DNA of 64,000 nucleotides from Ardenticatenaceae bacterium. GTDB lineage: Bacteria > Chloroflexota > Anaerolineae > Promineifilales > Promineifilaceae. Positions 1 through 7,987 of this stretch are shown here, piece after piece. The position numbers and the translations under genes were made by a program. The stretch covers positions 1-64,000 of the forward strand of contig JACKCD010000020.1 in the NCBI GenBank assembly GCA_020634215.1, given 5' to 3'. The notes below the pieces were generated by a model. The model made no database searches and was not told the origin of the DNA. It worked only from the letters and a program-made list of their open reading frames with translations. Numbering within the stretch: the stretch's first letter is position 1; each line of letters opens with the position of its first letter.

Positions 1-412
1 GCGTCGTCGCCATTTCCAGCGCCGCCGACGACGACAGCCCAGAGCCAATCGGCACGTCACCCGCCATCACCCCTTCCCAGCCGCGCAGGGGATAACCGGC
101 TTCCTGCAAGGCCCAGGCCACCCCTTTGAGGTATTCGCCCCAGCCGCTGTTGCTGTGTGTGAGGTTGTCGAGGGAAAAAACGGCCGTTTCTTCCATATCC
201 AGCGAATAAACCGACACCTGCCGGTCGTCGCGGGGGCGCAGCGCCATCCACATGGCGTGGTCAATCGCCATCGGCAGCACAAAGCCGTCGTTGTAGTCGG
301 TGTGTTCGCCAATCAAATTGACCCGCCCCGGTGCCTGCACCACAAATTGTGCCGCTTCGCCAAAGCGTTGCTGAAATACTTCTTTTACTTTTGTGCCTAA
401 ATTCTCGCTCAT
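1..412 (-). CDS. galK: Galactokinase, 5' part only (gene runs off the left edge)
   Basis: Reading leftward from an ATG at 412, 137 codons are open to the window edge. Galactokinase phosphorylates D-galactose to galactose-1-phosphate with ATP in the Leloir pathway in the cytoplasm. Residues 27-47 carry the galactokinase/GHMP signature (APGRVNLIGEHTDYNDGF), and residues 118-130 carry the GHMP ATP-binding loop (GDVPIGSGLSSSA). Both are at the usual distance from the N-terminus, so this is a true start and only the C-terminal two thirds is missing. A palindrome copy encodes the ETAVF stretch near residue 75. No strong ribosome binding site is visible upstream of the ATG. Other GHMP kinases are unlikely because the EHTDYNDG string is specific to galactokinases. 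Confidence 0.93.
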   Translation of the reverse strand, partial: MSENLGTKVKEVFQQRFGEAAQFVVQAPGRVNLIGEHTDYNDGFVLPMAIDHAMWMALRPRDDRQVSVYSLDMEETAVFSLDNLTHSNSGWGEYLKGVAWALQEAGYPLRGWEGVMAGDVPIGSGLSSSAALEMATT

Positions 413-424
413 TCTTATAAAGAA

Positions 425-497
425 GAGACTGGGAGACTGAGAGATTAGGAGACTAATGCTCTTTTAGTCTCTCACTCTCCTAGTCTCTCAATCTCTA
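425..497. repeat. Intergenic hairpin of iterated GAGACT/GAGATT units
   Basis: Two arms of about 32 bases face each other with a short loop near 457-464. The left arm is purine-rich (GGGAGACTGAGAGATT and so on) and the right arm is its approximate reverse complement. The right arm runs into the end of the leftward nucleotidyltransferase gene and supplies its last codons (EIERLGE) and stop. It could act as a terminator for that gene, although no T-run is seen. Confidence 0.8.
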
Positions 498-1245
498 GTA
501 ATACCTCATTTTCAAACGCCAACACCGACCGCAGCAATATCCGCAGTGCCGCACGGTCGGCCGGGATTTGGTAGTGCCACTGCATTTTACAGCGTTCGTG
601 GAGGGTTGCCAGCCAAACGGCCGTTTCTCCTCCAAACACCGCCTCATATTGCCGCGCCGCATCCAGCTTGGAGCGACAGCGGATGCCTGTCGCCAGCAGT
701 ACCCGCACCGTCGCCCCTAGCAGCACCGTTTTTAGCACCAGCCGCGTGTCGGTTGGGGCGTAGCCAAAAAATTCATCATCGGGGTCGGGGTAGGCCAGCG
801 GCCAGTGCAGCGCGGGGGACAAGCCACGCAGTTCGGCGGCGTAGGCCATAAAGCCCTGTATGGCATCGCGGCGGAAATTTTCTAGCGGCTCCCATGTCAC
901 CTGGTCACGAATGTCGCGGCCGGCCAGCAGCACGGCACTTTGTTTCAGGCCGGTGGCTCCCGTTCGGGTCAATTGCGCCAGACAGGCTGGCTCCACGTCT
1001 AGCGGCCACGCTCCCGGCCAGCTGCGCCCCCAGGCGCGGCAGCGGGCGGCTTCGTCGGCCACAAATTCCCCGGCAAAGATGGGCAGCACATCCAAATCGC
1101 TCCCGGCCACCAGCGTGCCGTCTATGGCGCTGCCGGTGAGGTAGATGGCAAGGAGGCGGTGGGGAAAAACGGCCGTTAATTCCGCCACCGCCGCCGCCAC
1201 CGCCCTGTCTATATCCTCATTGTGTGTGCAAAAAACCAGTTCCAT
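472..1245 (-). CDS. Aminoglycoside adenylyltransferase-like nucleotidyltransferase
   Basis: The protein has about 257 residues from the ATG at 1245; a GTG at 1275 would add ten residues but lies against a hairpin. The N-terminal half holds the nucleotidyltransferase signature GSAIDGTLVAGSDLDVL, in which the GS and the D-x-D pair bind the nucleotide and metal. The rest is a helical region like that of AadA/DUF4111 proteins. Such enzymes transfer AMP to aminoglycosides or to unknown small molecules, and the true substrate cannot be read from sequence. It stands alone, pointing toward galactokinase with a hairpin between the two. A palindrome copy near 1170 falls in codons for LTAVF, and another near 617 encodes ETAVW. 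Resistance is not implied, since chromosomal members often have no known role. Confidence 0.75.
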   Translation of the reverse strand: MELVFCTHNEDIDRAVAAAVAELTAVFPHRLLAIYLTGSAIDGTLVAGSDLDVLPIFAGEFVADEAARCRAWGRSWPGAWPLDVEPACLAQLTRTGATGLKQSAVLLAGRDIRDQVTWEPLENFRRDAIQGFMAYAAELRGLSPALHWPLAYPDPDDEFFGYAPTDTRLVLKTVLLGATVRVLLATGIRCRSKLDAARQYEAVFGGETAVWLATLHERCKMQWHYQIPADRAALRILLRSVLAFENEVLLEIERLGE

Positions 1246-1281
1246 CGTTAAAGAAGTGCATAAGCGACCTGTCACGAAATT

Positions 1282-1345
1282 TCACGCAAAGGCGCAAAGC
1301 CGCGAAGAAAACGTTTAGTCTTTGCGGCTTTGCGCCTTTGCGTGA
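1282..1345. repeat. Perfect 22-bp inverted repeat between divergent genes
   Basis: Bases 1282-1303 and 1324-1345 are exact reverse complements built on the unit CGCAAAGG/CAAAG. The loop is about 20 bases. It lies upstream of both flanking genes, which diverge, so it is not a conventional terminator. A related hairpin occurs at 12149-12209. Confidence 0.85.
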
Positions 1346-1415
1346 GCTTTTTGATATGTTGGGGACAACTTGCTCATGAACCCATCTGCTCCTCGTCTAA
1401 CTATAAGCAACGTGA

Positions 1416-1421
1416 TATGAT
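1416..1421 (+). promoter_or_regulatory. -10 box TATGAT six bases before the DUF971 start codon
   Basis: TATGAT ends six bases before the ATG at 1428, so transcription would begin at or next to the start codon (leaderless mRNA). No good -35 box and no ribosome binding site are visible. Confidence 0.45.
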
Positions 1422-1427
1422 GACCCA

Positions 1428-1793
1428 ATGGAACAAAACATACCACGCCAACCAAAACCTTTGCAACAGCAAGCGGTGAAATTACGACCAACGGCCGTTA
1501 CTGCCGACCGCAACCGCCGCGAACTGATCATTAGCTGGAATGACGGCCACCAAAGCCACCTGCCTTTTGCCGGGCTGCGAGCCGTTTGCCCATGCGTTGA
1601 ATGCCGGGGCGGCCATGCCCACATGGGGCAGCCGCCCGATTTGGACAAAGTACGCGCCACGCTCAACGAAGGGGTGACGCTAGAAAAAGTGGAGGCGATG
1701 GGGAGCTATGCGCTGCAATTTGTCTGGAGCGACGGCCATTACACCGGGATTTACACCTGGGAATATTTGCGGCAGGCGGATTCGCTTGGTTAG
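1428..1793 (+). CDS. DUF971 / gamma-butyrobetaine hydroxylase-like N-terminal domain protein
   Basis: The 121-residue protein is a stand-alone copy of the small domain found at the N-terminus of gamma-butyrobetaine hydroxylases and in free-standing DUF971 proteins. Two family hallmarks are visible. One is an ISWNDGHQSHLPF strand pair followed by a CPCVECRGG cysteine cluster near residues 55-62. The other is a second WSDGHYTGIYTWEYLR repeat near the C-terminus. In other bacteria the domain is linked to iron-sulfur cluster carriers such as ApbC/Mrp, but no such neighbour is present here. The ATG has no Shine-Dalgarno sequence, and a -10-like hexamer sits just upstream, suggesting a leaderless message. 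A palindrome copy at about 1492 encodes PTAVT. Confidence 0.85.
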   Translation: MEQNIPRQPKPLQQQAVKLRPTAVTADRNRRELIISWNDGHQSHLPFAGLRAVCPCVECRGGHAHMGQPPDLDKVRATLNEGVTLEKVEAMGSYALQFVWSDGHYTGIYTWEYLRQADSLG

Positions 1794-1861
1794 GCAGTGC
1801 GGTGCACGGGGTACCTGATTTTGGTCAAATAACGGCCGTTTGCCCCGTGCAATGCACTTGA

Positions 1862-1885
1862 TAGGGCGATTGCATACTCGCCCTA
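1862..1885. terminator. Short hairpin after the DUF971 gene
   Basis: An eight-base stem (TAGGGCGA / TCGCCCTA) with an eight-base loop lies 69 bases after the DUF971 stop. The run TAAAA follows instead of a T-tract, so termination is only possible. Confidence 0.4.
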
Positions 1886-1892
1886 TAAAACA

Positions 1893-1976
1893 TGTCATTC
1901 CGAGGTCCCCCGAGGAATCCCGCTCTTATTTGGCGACGGGAACGGGATTTCTCCTCACGGACTCGTCGAAATGACA
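1893..1976. repeat. Imperfect inverted repeat, TGTCATTTCGA family (copy 1)
   Basis: The ends TGTCATTCCGAGG and CGTCGAAATGACA pair, and inside them GGAATCCCG pairs with CGGGATTTC. Two relatives occur at 17064-17151 and 21736-21851. The element lies in the 515-base gene-free stretch 1794-2308, together with the terminators and promoter described separately. Confidence 0.8.
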
Positions 1977-2043
1977 TTGGTTAGGCAGTAGATGAAGCAT
2001 AAATTAAGAGTATGCAATTGCCCTAATGCACTTGAAAATTTGT

Positions 2044-2072
2044 TTGACAACAAACGGCCGTTTTGCTAAACT
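2044..2072 (+). promoter_or_regulatory. Sigma-70-type promoter TTGACA-17-TAAACT
   Basis: A perfect -35 hexamer at 2044-2049 is followed by a 17-base spacer and TAAACT at 2067-2072. The spacer contains a palindrome copy. Transcription would start near 2079 and read into the terminator at 2151-2193 and the exporter operon beyond it. Confidence 0.6.
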
Positions 2073-2078
2073 CCATCT

Positions 2079-2193
2079 CCTATGAGACGAAAAACGCGAG
2101 GAAAATTGCGGTGAATTGGCCGCAACCATACGCAACCCCAGGCGAATTCAAAACGCCCTACTGTGTATATATGACAGTAGGGCGTTTTTTATT
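2079..2193 (+). ncRNA. Candidate structured leader RNA upstream of the exporter operon
   Basis: The predicted transcript of about 115 bases runs from the promoter to an intrinsic terminator, with no convincing reading frame of its own. It contains a six-base stem (TTGCGG / CCGCAA around 2107-2127). It also has a GGCG segment near 2141 that could pair with the CGCC of the terminator's left arm and so compete with termination. This layout suits a riboswitch or attenuator controlling the ABC exporter that begins at 2309. I could not match it to a known riboswitch class, so the call is tentative. Confidence 0.35.
2151..2193 (+). terminator. Intrinsic terminator in the exporter leader
   Basis: A 14-base stem (AAACGCCCTACTGT at 2151-2164, its complement at 2174-2187) closes a nine-base loop. 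The right arm runs into six T's and then ATT. This is a textbook rho-independent terminator with no gene directly upstream on this strand, which points to attenuation of the downstream operon. Confidence 0.85.
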
Positions 2194-2220
2194 GGTTTGC
2201 CAACAGTTGAAGAAGGCGGG

Positions 2221-2255
2221 GGAGCAGGGGGGCAGAGGAGAATCCCCCCTGCTCC
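2221..2255. repeat. G-run/C-run hairpin just upstream of the first permease gene
   Basis: GGAGCAGGGGGG at 2221-2232 pairs perfectly with 2244-2255. It lies 54 bases before the permease ATG and has no T-tract. It has the same purine-then-pyrimidine polarity as the other intergenic hairpins. Confidence 0.75.
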
Positions 2256-2308
2256 TCCACTCCCCTGCCCTCCTGCCACGCTTTTTTCGCCTTACACGGA
2301 GGTTCCAC

Positions 2309-3100
2309 ATGCGTGTATTCTGGGAAATGACAAAACGGTCATTTCAACGGTATCTGACCTATCGGGCAGCGGCGCTGGCGGGGCTGGCGACCAACTTTTT
2401 CTTTGGGCTGCTGCGAATGGCAATTTTGCTGGCGCTGTATGGCGAACGGCCGCAAGTGGCGGGGCTAACGGTGGCCGATGTCATCACCTATTCGGCACTG
2501 TCGCAGGCACTCATCGGCTATCTCAGCATTTTTGGCTGGTATGACCTGATGAACAGCGTCTACACCGGTGAAATCGGCTCCGATTTGCTCAAACCGCTGG
2601 GGCTGATGCGCTTTTGGCTGGCGCAGGATGTGGGGCGGGCGTTGGTCAACTTTTTGCTGCGCGGGGTGCTGATTATGGTGGCGTTTGAGCTGGTGGTGGA
2701 TTTGGTTTATCCCCAAACGGCCGTTTCTTGGCTCCACGTCCTCTGCACCCTCATCCTCGGCTGGCTCGTCAGCTTTGGCTTCCGCTTCTTGGTCAACCTC
2801 GCCTCCTTTTGGTCACCTGATGCGCGGGGTATGGGTCGTTTTGCTTTTTTGTCCGCCACCTTTTTCTGCGGCCAGCTCATGCCCATCCGCTTTTTCCCCG
2901 ACTGGCTGCAAGGGTGGCTGCAATTCACCCCGTTTCCGGCCATGTTCAACACGACCATTGAAATTTATTTGGGGACGCTGACGGGAACGGCCGTTTACCT
3001 GGCTCTGCTCAACCAACTGCTGTGGGCAATTGGGCTGCTGCTGGTTGGGCAATGGGTGCTGCAAACGGCCGTTCGTCGCCTCGTCATTCAAGGAGGGTAA
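2309..3100 (+). CDS. ABC-2 family transporter permease (first of pair)
   Basis: The ATG at 2309 follows a strong GGAGG with six bases of spacing, so this start is preferred over the longer open frame. The 263-residue protein is an integral membrane protein of the six-helix ABC-2 type (PF06182-like). Hydrophobic segments are clear around residues 22-45, 58-80, 110-135, 145-170 and 225-250. The string GEIGSDLLKPLGLMRFWLAQ is typical of this family's cytoplasmic loop. It is cotranscribed with a second permease one base downstream and an ATPase; together they should form an exporter with a heterodimeric membrane part. The substrate is unknown, and drug, lipid or polysaccharide export are all possible. 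Palindrome copies encode QTAVS and GTAVY. Confidence 0.85.
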   Translation: MRVFWEMTKRSFQRYLTYRAAALAGLATNFFFGLLRMAILLALYGERPQVAGLTVADVITYSALSQALIGYLSIFGWYDLMNSVYTGEIGSDLLKPLGLMRFWLAQDVGRALVNFLLRGVLIMVAFELVVDLVYPQTAVSWLHVLCTLILGWLVSFGFRFLVNLASFWSPDARGMGRFAFLSATFFCGQLMPIRFFPDWLQGWLQFTPFPAMFNTTIEIYLGTLTGTAVYLALLNQLLWAIGLLLVGQWVLQTAVRRLVIQGG

Positions 3101-3101
3101 C

Positions 3102-3911
3102 ATGAACCATGCACTCACCATCTACTGGCGGCTGCTCGGCGTGCAGCTACGCAGCCAACTGCAATATCGCCTCGCCTTCTTCTTCGACGTTGTTGCCATG
3201 AGCAGCACCATCTTCCTCGAATTCGCCTCGCTCGCCCTCGTCTTCCAGCGGTTCGAGACGCTCGGCGGCTGGACGCTGGGCGAAGTCGCCTTTCTCTACG
3301 GGCTGGAAGAGCTGTCCTTCGGCATCATGGACATGGTGTTTAGCGGCTTCGACCCCAGCTACTTTGGGCAAGAAATCCGGCGCGGCAGCTTCGACCAGCT
3401 TTTGCTGCGCCCCCTCAACCTCACCATGCAGGTTTTTGGCTCCAAATTTGTCTTGCGGCGGCTGGGCAAAATAGGGATGGGACTGGCCGTCTTTCTCTAC
3501 GCCCAAACGCTCATCACCGTCACCTGGACACCCGCCAAACTGCTCTACCTCCCCTTCGTCGTCTTCGGCATGGTTTGCTTCTTTGGCGGGCTATTCATCG
3601 CCGGAGCCACCATCACCTTTTGGACGGTCGAGTCCATTGAGGTGATGAACATCTTCACCTATGGCGGCGGCTACCTCATTGCCCACCCCATGCACATCTA
3701 CCAAACGTGGCTGCGCCGCCTCTTCACCTACGTTGTGCCAGCCATCTTTCTCAACTATTACCCGGCACTCTATTTTTTGAACAAACCCGACCCATTCAAC
3801 TTCCCTGCCATCGCCCCCTTTGTCGCGCCGCTGGTGGGCATCCTGGCGCTGCTGGCCTCGCTCGCCTTCTGGCACTTCGGCATCCGCTTCTACCAAAGCA
3901 CGGGGAATTAA
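3102..3911 (+). CDS. ABC-2 family transporter permease (second of pair)
   Basis: The gene starts one base after the stop of the first permease, behind AAGGAGGG. It encodes 269 residues with the same topology as its partner and the same family loop (GQEIRRGSFDQLLLRPLNLT). Hydrophobic segments lie near residues 24-45, 55-75, 145-165, 175-200 and 235-258. The pairing of two diverged ABC2_membrane_6-type permeases with one ATPase is a recurrent arrangement, supporting a heterodimeric exporter. The upstream palindrome at 3064 lies in the last codons of the first permease and encodes QTAV. No substrate-specific feature was recognised. Confidence 0.85.
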   Translation: MNHALTIYWRLLGVQLRSQLQYRLAFFFDVVAMSSTIFLEFASLALVFQRFETLGGWTLGEVAFLYGLEELSFGIMDMVFSGFDPSYFGQEIRRGSFDQLLLRPLNLTMQVFGSKFVLRRLGKIGMGLAVFLYAQTLITVTWTPAKLLYLPFVVFGMVCFFGGLFIAGATITFWTVESIEVMNIFTYGGGYLIAHPMHIYQTWLRRLFTYVVPAIFLNYYPALYFLNKPDPFNFPAIAPFVAPLVGILALLASLAFWHFGIRFYQSTGN

Positions 3912-3919
3912 GAAGTATG

Positions 3920-3984
3920 GACAGGATTAACAGGATTGACAGGATTTCAAGCACCATCATCCTGTTAATCCTGTAAATCCTGTC
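3920..3984. repeat. Hairpin of iterated CAGGATT units inside the exporter operon
   Basis: GACAGGATTAACAGGATTGACAGG-type units form the left arm (from 3920). Bases 3961-3984 pair with it over 24 positions with two mismatches. It separates the second permease from the ATPase gene. No T-tract follows in the rightward direction, so it need not terminate transcription. Single arms of the same unit occur near 21535 and 40290. Confidence 0.8.
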
Positions 3985-4002
3985 AAAAAATTCCGAGGAA
4001 CT

Positions 4003-4986
4003 ATGATTACGGTACAAAATTTGCAAAAACATTTTAAGCTGAACAAACAATATCGCGGGGCGTGGGGCAGCGTGCGGACGCTGTTCTCACGGGAGTATGA
4101 GGTGGTGAAAGCAGTGGATGACATTAGCTTTGAGGTGGCGCGGGGAGAGTTGGTGGGGTACTTGGGGCCAAACGGGGCGGGTAAATCCACCACGATTAAA
4201 ATGCTGACTGGGCTGCTGGTGCCGTCGGGGGGGGAGTTGGCGGTTAACGGCCGTTTACCCTGGCGCGACCGACAAGCCTACGTCGCCCGCATCGGAGCCG
4301 TCTTCGGCCAGCGCACCACCCTCTGGTGGGATCTGCCCGTCATCGAATCACTGGAATTGCTACAGCATATTTATCACGTGCCAAACGGCCGTTTTCGCCA
4401 AAACCTCGCCGACTTTGAAACCATGCTCGAACTCAAACCCTTCCTCAACACCCCCGTCCGCTCCCTCTCGCTGGGGCAGCGGATGCGTGCCGATCTCTGT
4501 GCCGCCCTCCTCCACGACCCCGATCTCCTTTTTCTCGATGAACCCACCATCGGCCTCGATGTGGTAGCCAAAGAGCGCATCCGCCAATTTATCCGCCACG
4601 TCAACCGCGAGCGCGGCACCACGGTGCTGCTCACCACCCACGACCTCAGCGATGTGCAAAAGCTGTGCGACCGGGTTCTCATCATTGACCGGGGCAAGCT
4701 GCTCTACGACGGCTCGCTCGACGCGCTGCAAACTCGCTTTGGCGGCCGGCGCGAACTGGTGGTGGACTTGGCCGAACCCTACAGCGATGTTTCAGTGGCA
4801 GGGGCCACGGTGGTGGCGCGGGAAAACGGCCGTGTCACCTACCAGTTTACCCGTGAGGAAATAGGCGCGTCGGAATTAATCGGCCGTTTGTCCCAACGTT
4901 TCCGCATCCAGGATTTGGCCGTGCGTGAACCCGACATTGAAGCTACCGTGCGCCGCATTTATGAGGAGCGACTTTTGGAAAATTGA
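4003..4986 (+). CDS. ABC transporter ATP-binding protein (NatA/DrrA type)
   Basis: This 327-residue cytoplasmic ATPase should power the two permeases just upstream. Walker A is GPNGAGKST at about residues 55-63. The signature is SLGQRMRADL near 155. Walker B is LLFLDEPTIGLD near 172-183, and the switch histidine lies in TTHDLSD near 211. The N-terminal extension before the first strand and the C-terminal domain beyond residue 235 fit the ABC-2 exporter ATPases of the NatA group. The signature reads LSLGQ rather than LSGGQ, a common variant in this group. The start codon follows a weak GAGGA. Palindrome copies encode VNGRL and PNGRF. Confidence 0.92.
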   Translation: MITVQNLQKHFKLNKQYRGAWGSVRTLFSREYEVVKAVDDISFEVARGELVGYLGPNGAGKSTTIKMLTGLLVPSGGELAVNGRLPWRDRQAYVARIGAVFGQRTTLWWDLPVIESLELLQHIYHVPNGRFRQNLADFETMLELKPFLNTPVRSLSLGQRMRADLCAALLHDPDLLFLDEPTIGLDVVAKERIRQFIRHVNRERGTTVLLTTHDLSDVQKLCDRVLIIDRGKLLYDGSLDALQTRFGGRRELVVDLAEPYSDVSVAGATVVARENGRVTYQFTREEIGASELIGRLSQRFRIQDLAVREPDIEATVRRIYEERLLEN

Positions 4987-5055
4987 AACCCGTTTTTTAA
5001 CGTTGAGGCAGTACAATAGCCCTATGACCTTGGTACCAAACGGCAGGTTAGCGTG

Positions 5056-7920
5056 ATGAGTTGGCAAAAGTGGTCTCCCACCACTCGTTTCATGCTGCTA
5101 ATAAGCCTGACCGTCATCGGGCTGATTGTGTTGTTAACAACGCTCAACACGCAGCGGGCCATTAGCAGCTATCGAAAAGAAGTCGAAAAGCAGGCGGCAC
5201 TGATGCTGTCTGGTCACTCCCTGGCTGCCTCCGAAATGTACCGCACCAATGACGATTCGCGCTTGGATTTGCTGACAGAGAATTTGCGCCACAACGCCAA
5301 GGTGCAGGCCGTTCGTTTTTATGATGAAACGGGCGCGGTGACGGAAGTCACCTCTAGTCCGGCACTGCGGGCGTTGGGGCCCAAAATTATCGCCACGAAC
5401 AGCATTGTTTATGTCTGGCAGGCTGATTCGCTGCTGGCCGGCTGTCCGCTACGAGACAATGGGCAGATAGTGGGAGCCATTAGCCTGGAACTTGCCACGA
5501 CGGAGATGCAGGAGCAGATAACGGCCGTTCGTCAACAAGGACTCCAACTGGCATTTATCGCCATTGTCATTGGCGTTGGGGTCACCTGGTTTGCCAACCG
5601 GCAGCTTGGCAAAGAGCTGAACAACCGGCAGGCGGTGGAACAGGCACTGCGTGATTCACGGCGAATGCTACAGCGGGTGCTGGACACTGTGCCGGTACGG
5701 GTTTTTTGGAAAGACCGCCATCATACCTATCAAGGGTGCAACCAGTATTTCGCCGCCGATATAGGGGTGGCGCATCCGCGTGAGATCATGGGCAAGCGTG
5801 ATGAGGCGCTGCCGTGGCGTGACCGAGCCGCTTATTTTCATGAGATAGACGGCCGTTTAATGGAAACCGACACCACCTCCCACGCCGTCAACCATTACAA
5901 GCTCCCTAACGGCAAACACGCCTGGCTCGACACCTACATGGCTCCCCTCCACGACGATACCGGCCAGGTGATCGGCATTTTGGGCACTTATCTTGACATT
6001 ACCGAGCAGCGGCAAGCCGAAGAGAGCTTGCGTAAAACACAGCAACGCTACCAATCGCTGTTTTCCCACACTACCAACGCTGTTTTCCTGTTTGATTTCA
6101 ACTTTGTCTTTCTGGATGTTAATCAGCAGGCGGCCGACCTCTTGGGCTACACCCTTGACGAGTTGGTCAACATGCCAGTTGACCGTATCATTGCCCCAGG
6201 CGACATGGACGATTCGCAAAATCAGCGCCAGGCTTTGCTTGACGGCCGGCCGATACCCGCCTACGAACGCTGGCTCATCTGCAAAGATGGGCAACTGGTG
6301 CCCGTCGAAATCAACGTTTCGCTCGTTTATGATGAAAACGGCGACCCCTCCCACATTCAAAGCATTGTCCACGACATTTCCGACCGCAAGCAGGCCGAGC
6401 AAACATTGCGTAACAGCGAACGCCGCTTCCGCGCCCTCATCGAAAACGGCTATGACACCGTGGCATTGGTAAACAAAGACGGCACCATTACCTACACCAG
6501 CCCTGTCACCACCCGGCTGCTTGGCTACACCGTTGAAGAATATGTGGGGCACGCCATTGGCGACCTTGTTCATCCGGCAGATAAAGAGCCTGGCTCCATT
6601 GTAGATAAGCTGCGCCACCCCACCCAAATCGAAGCAGCGGCCTACACGGTGCGCGTGCGGCACCAAGACGGTTCCTGGCGCTGGGTGGAGGCGATTGCCA
6701 CCAATATGTTTGCCGACCCAAGCGTGGGAGCCATGGTTATCAACTTCCGCGATGTGACTGCCCGGCAGGAAGCCGAAGAAGCACTGCGGCAAACGCAAAA
6801 GCTAGAAAGCCTGGGCATCATGTCGGGCGGCATTGCCCATGATTTTAACAACCTGCTAACGGCGATGTTGGCACAGTCGTCGCTGCTACAAACCAAAATT
6901 GCGGTCACCGACCCGGCACGCAAACACGTAGACCGCATTGTTAAGGCAGCAGACCGAGCGGCCAACCTGACGCAGCAGCTTTTGGCCTATTCCGGGCGCG
7001 GTCAGTTTGATATTCAGCCCATTAATTTGAATCAGGTCATTGAGGACAACCTGCATTTGTTTGAGGTTGCCATCCCCAAAAACGTACAGGTGGTGCTGCA
7101 ATTGACGCCAACTTTGCCGCTGGTAGAGGGTGACCCAGGGCAAATTCAGCAGGTGGTGATGAATTTGATCATCAACGCCGCCGAAGCCATGAACGGCCGT
7201 AATGGGCGCATCCACATCCAAACCAGCTACGAGCCAATTTCATCCCCGCACCGCGTTGCCGTCTCCTATACCGATGGCTTGCTGCCCACACACCAGTATG
7301 TGGCGCTAACCATTCATGATGATGGCATTGGGATGGATGAGCAAACGCTGGCAAAAATTTTTGACCCGTTTTTTACCACCAAGGCAACCGGGCGGGGGCT
7401 GGGGCTGGCGGCGGCACTGGGCATTGTGCGTAGCCACAAAGGTGGGCTACAAGTGTTCAGCACGTTGGGAAGCGGCACCACGTTTAAACTGTATTTCCCG
7501 GCCAGCGTAAGCCTGGCAACGAATGGGCGGCAACCTGTTCTGCCCTCCACAACGGGGATGAAACAAGGCACGGTCTTGGTTATTGATGATGAGGAGGGGG
7601 TGCGGGAGTCGGCGGGGGATATTTTGGAGACGGTGGGGTGGCGGGTATTAACGGCCGTTGATGGTCGCAGCGGCATTGAACTGTACCAGGCTCATCACCA
7701 CGCCATCAGTTTGGTGCTGCTAGATCTCTCCATGCCCGGTCTGAGCGGGCGGGAAACGCTGTCGGAACTGCAAAAAATAGATGCCTCGGTGCGCGTGATC
7801 TTGTCTTCGGGCTACAGCGAGGCGGAAGCAGCACAAAGTTTGGGCAAATTGGGAGTCAAAGGGTTCCTGCAAAAACCATACAGCTTGGAACGGCTGGTCG
7901 CAGTGATGGAAAGCATCTAG
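5056..7920 (+). CDS. Membrane hybrid histidine kinase with three PAS domains and a C-terminal receiver
   Basis: The 954-residue sensor has a transmembrane helix near 12-31, an extracytoplasmic sensing region of about 130 residues, and a second helix near 163-182. Three PAS domains follow (about 200-318, 325-450 and 455-575). The phosphoacceptor is His595 in MSGGIAHDFNNLL. The ATPase domain has NLIINAAEA, DDGIGMD and GRGLGLAAALG. A receiver domain follows with VIDDEEG and acceptor Asp890 in LLDLSMPG, plus LQKPYS at its end. The GGIAHDFNN type H-box is common in PAS hybrid kinases with a fused receiver. A GTG three bases upstream is an alternative start. No dedicated output protein lies next to it. 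The signal sensed is unknown. Confidence 0.92.
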   Translation: MSWQKWSPTTRFMLLISLTVIGLIVLLTTLNTQRAISSYRKEVEKQAALMLSGHSLAASEMYRTNDDSRLDLLTENLRHNAKVQAVRFYDETGAVTEVTSSPALRALGPKIIATNSIVYVWQADSLLAGCPLRDNGQIVGAISLELATTEMQEQITAVRQQGLQLAFIAIVIGVGVTWFANRQLGKELNNRQAVEQALRDSRRMLQRVLDTVPVRVFWKDRHHTYQGCNQYFAADIGVAHPREIMGKRDEALPWRDRAAYFHEIDGRLMETDTTSHAVNHYKLPNGKHAWLDTYMAPLHDDTGQVIGILGTYLDITEQRQAEESLRKTQQRYQSLFSHTTNAVFLFDFNFVFLDVNQQAADLLGYTLDELVNMPVDRIIAPGDMDDSQNQRQALLDGRPIPAYERWLICKDGQLVPVEINVSLVYDENGDPSHIQSIVHDISDRKQAEQTLRNSERRFRALIENGYDTVALVNKDGTITYTSPVTTRLLGYTVEEYVGHAIGDLVHPADKEPGSIVDKLRHPTQIEAAAYTVRVRHQDGSWRWVEAIATNMFADPSVGAMVINFRDVTARQEAEEALRQTQKLESLGIMSGGIAHDFNNLLTAMLAQSSLLQTKIAVTDPARKHVDRIVKAADRAANLTQQLLAYSGRGQFDIQPINLNQVIEDNLHLFEVAIPKNVQVVLQLTPTLPLVEGDPGQIQQVVMNLIINAAEAMNGRNGRIHIQTSYEPISSPHRVAVSYTDGLLPTHQYVALTIHDDGIGMDEQTLAKIFDPFFTTKATGRGLGLAAALGIVRSHKGGLQVFSTLGSGTTFKLYFPASVSLATNGRQPVLPSTTGMKQGTVLVIDDEEGVRESAGDILETVGWRVLTAVDGRSGIELYQAHHHAISLVLLDLSMPGLSGRETLSELQKIDASVRVILSSGYSEAEAAQSLGKLGVKGFLQKPYSLERLVAVMESI

Positions 7921-7929
7921 TTCCCCTAC

Positions 7930-7958
7930 TTGACACAACCTGTGATTTGGCAAATAAT
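7930..7958 (+). promoter_or_regulatory. Promoter TTGACA-17-AATAAT for the molybdenum hydroxylase gene
   Basis: A perfect -35 box at 7930-7935 and a 5/6 match to the -10 box at 7953-7958 are separated by 17 bases. The start site would be near 7965, giving a short leader with a strong TTGGAGGTGA ribosome binding site before the ATG at 7988. Confidence 0.65.
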
Positions 7959-7987
7959 CTGCTCACTTCAGACCCCTTGGAGGTGAA

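Noticed and set aside
155..400. Rightward open frame over the galactokinase region
   Set aside because: It is antisense to a clear galactokinase N-terminus and has no family resemblance.
425..497. CRISPR-like array from repeated GAGACT units
   Set aside because: Units are contiguous or inverted with no regular unique spacers, and no cas genes are present.
2079..2110. Hammerhead ribozyme core (CTATGAGACGAAA)
   Set aside because: It lacks the CTGATGA core and the paired stem III cleavage site.
2063..2308. N-terminal extension of the first ABC-2 permease to 2063
   Set aside because: The segment covers a promoter, terminator and hairpin; the ATG at 2309 has a strong ribosome binding site and begins the homologous region.
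5857..6798. Long leftward open frame (313 codons) inside the hybrid kinase gene
   Set aside because: It is a shadow of the plus-strand PAS domains, which are clearly coding; GC-rich codon bias opens the antisense frame.
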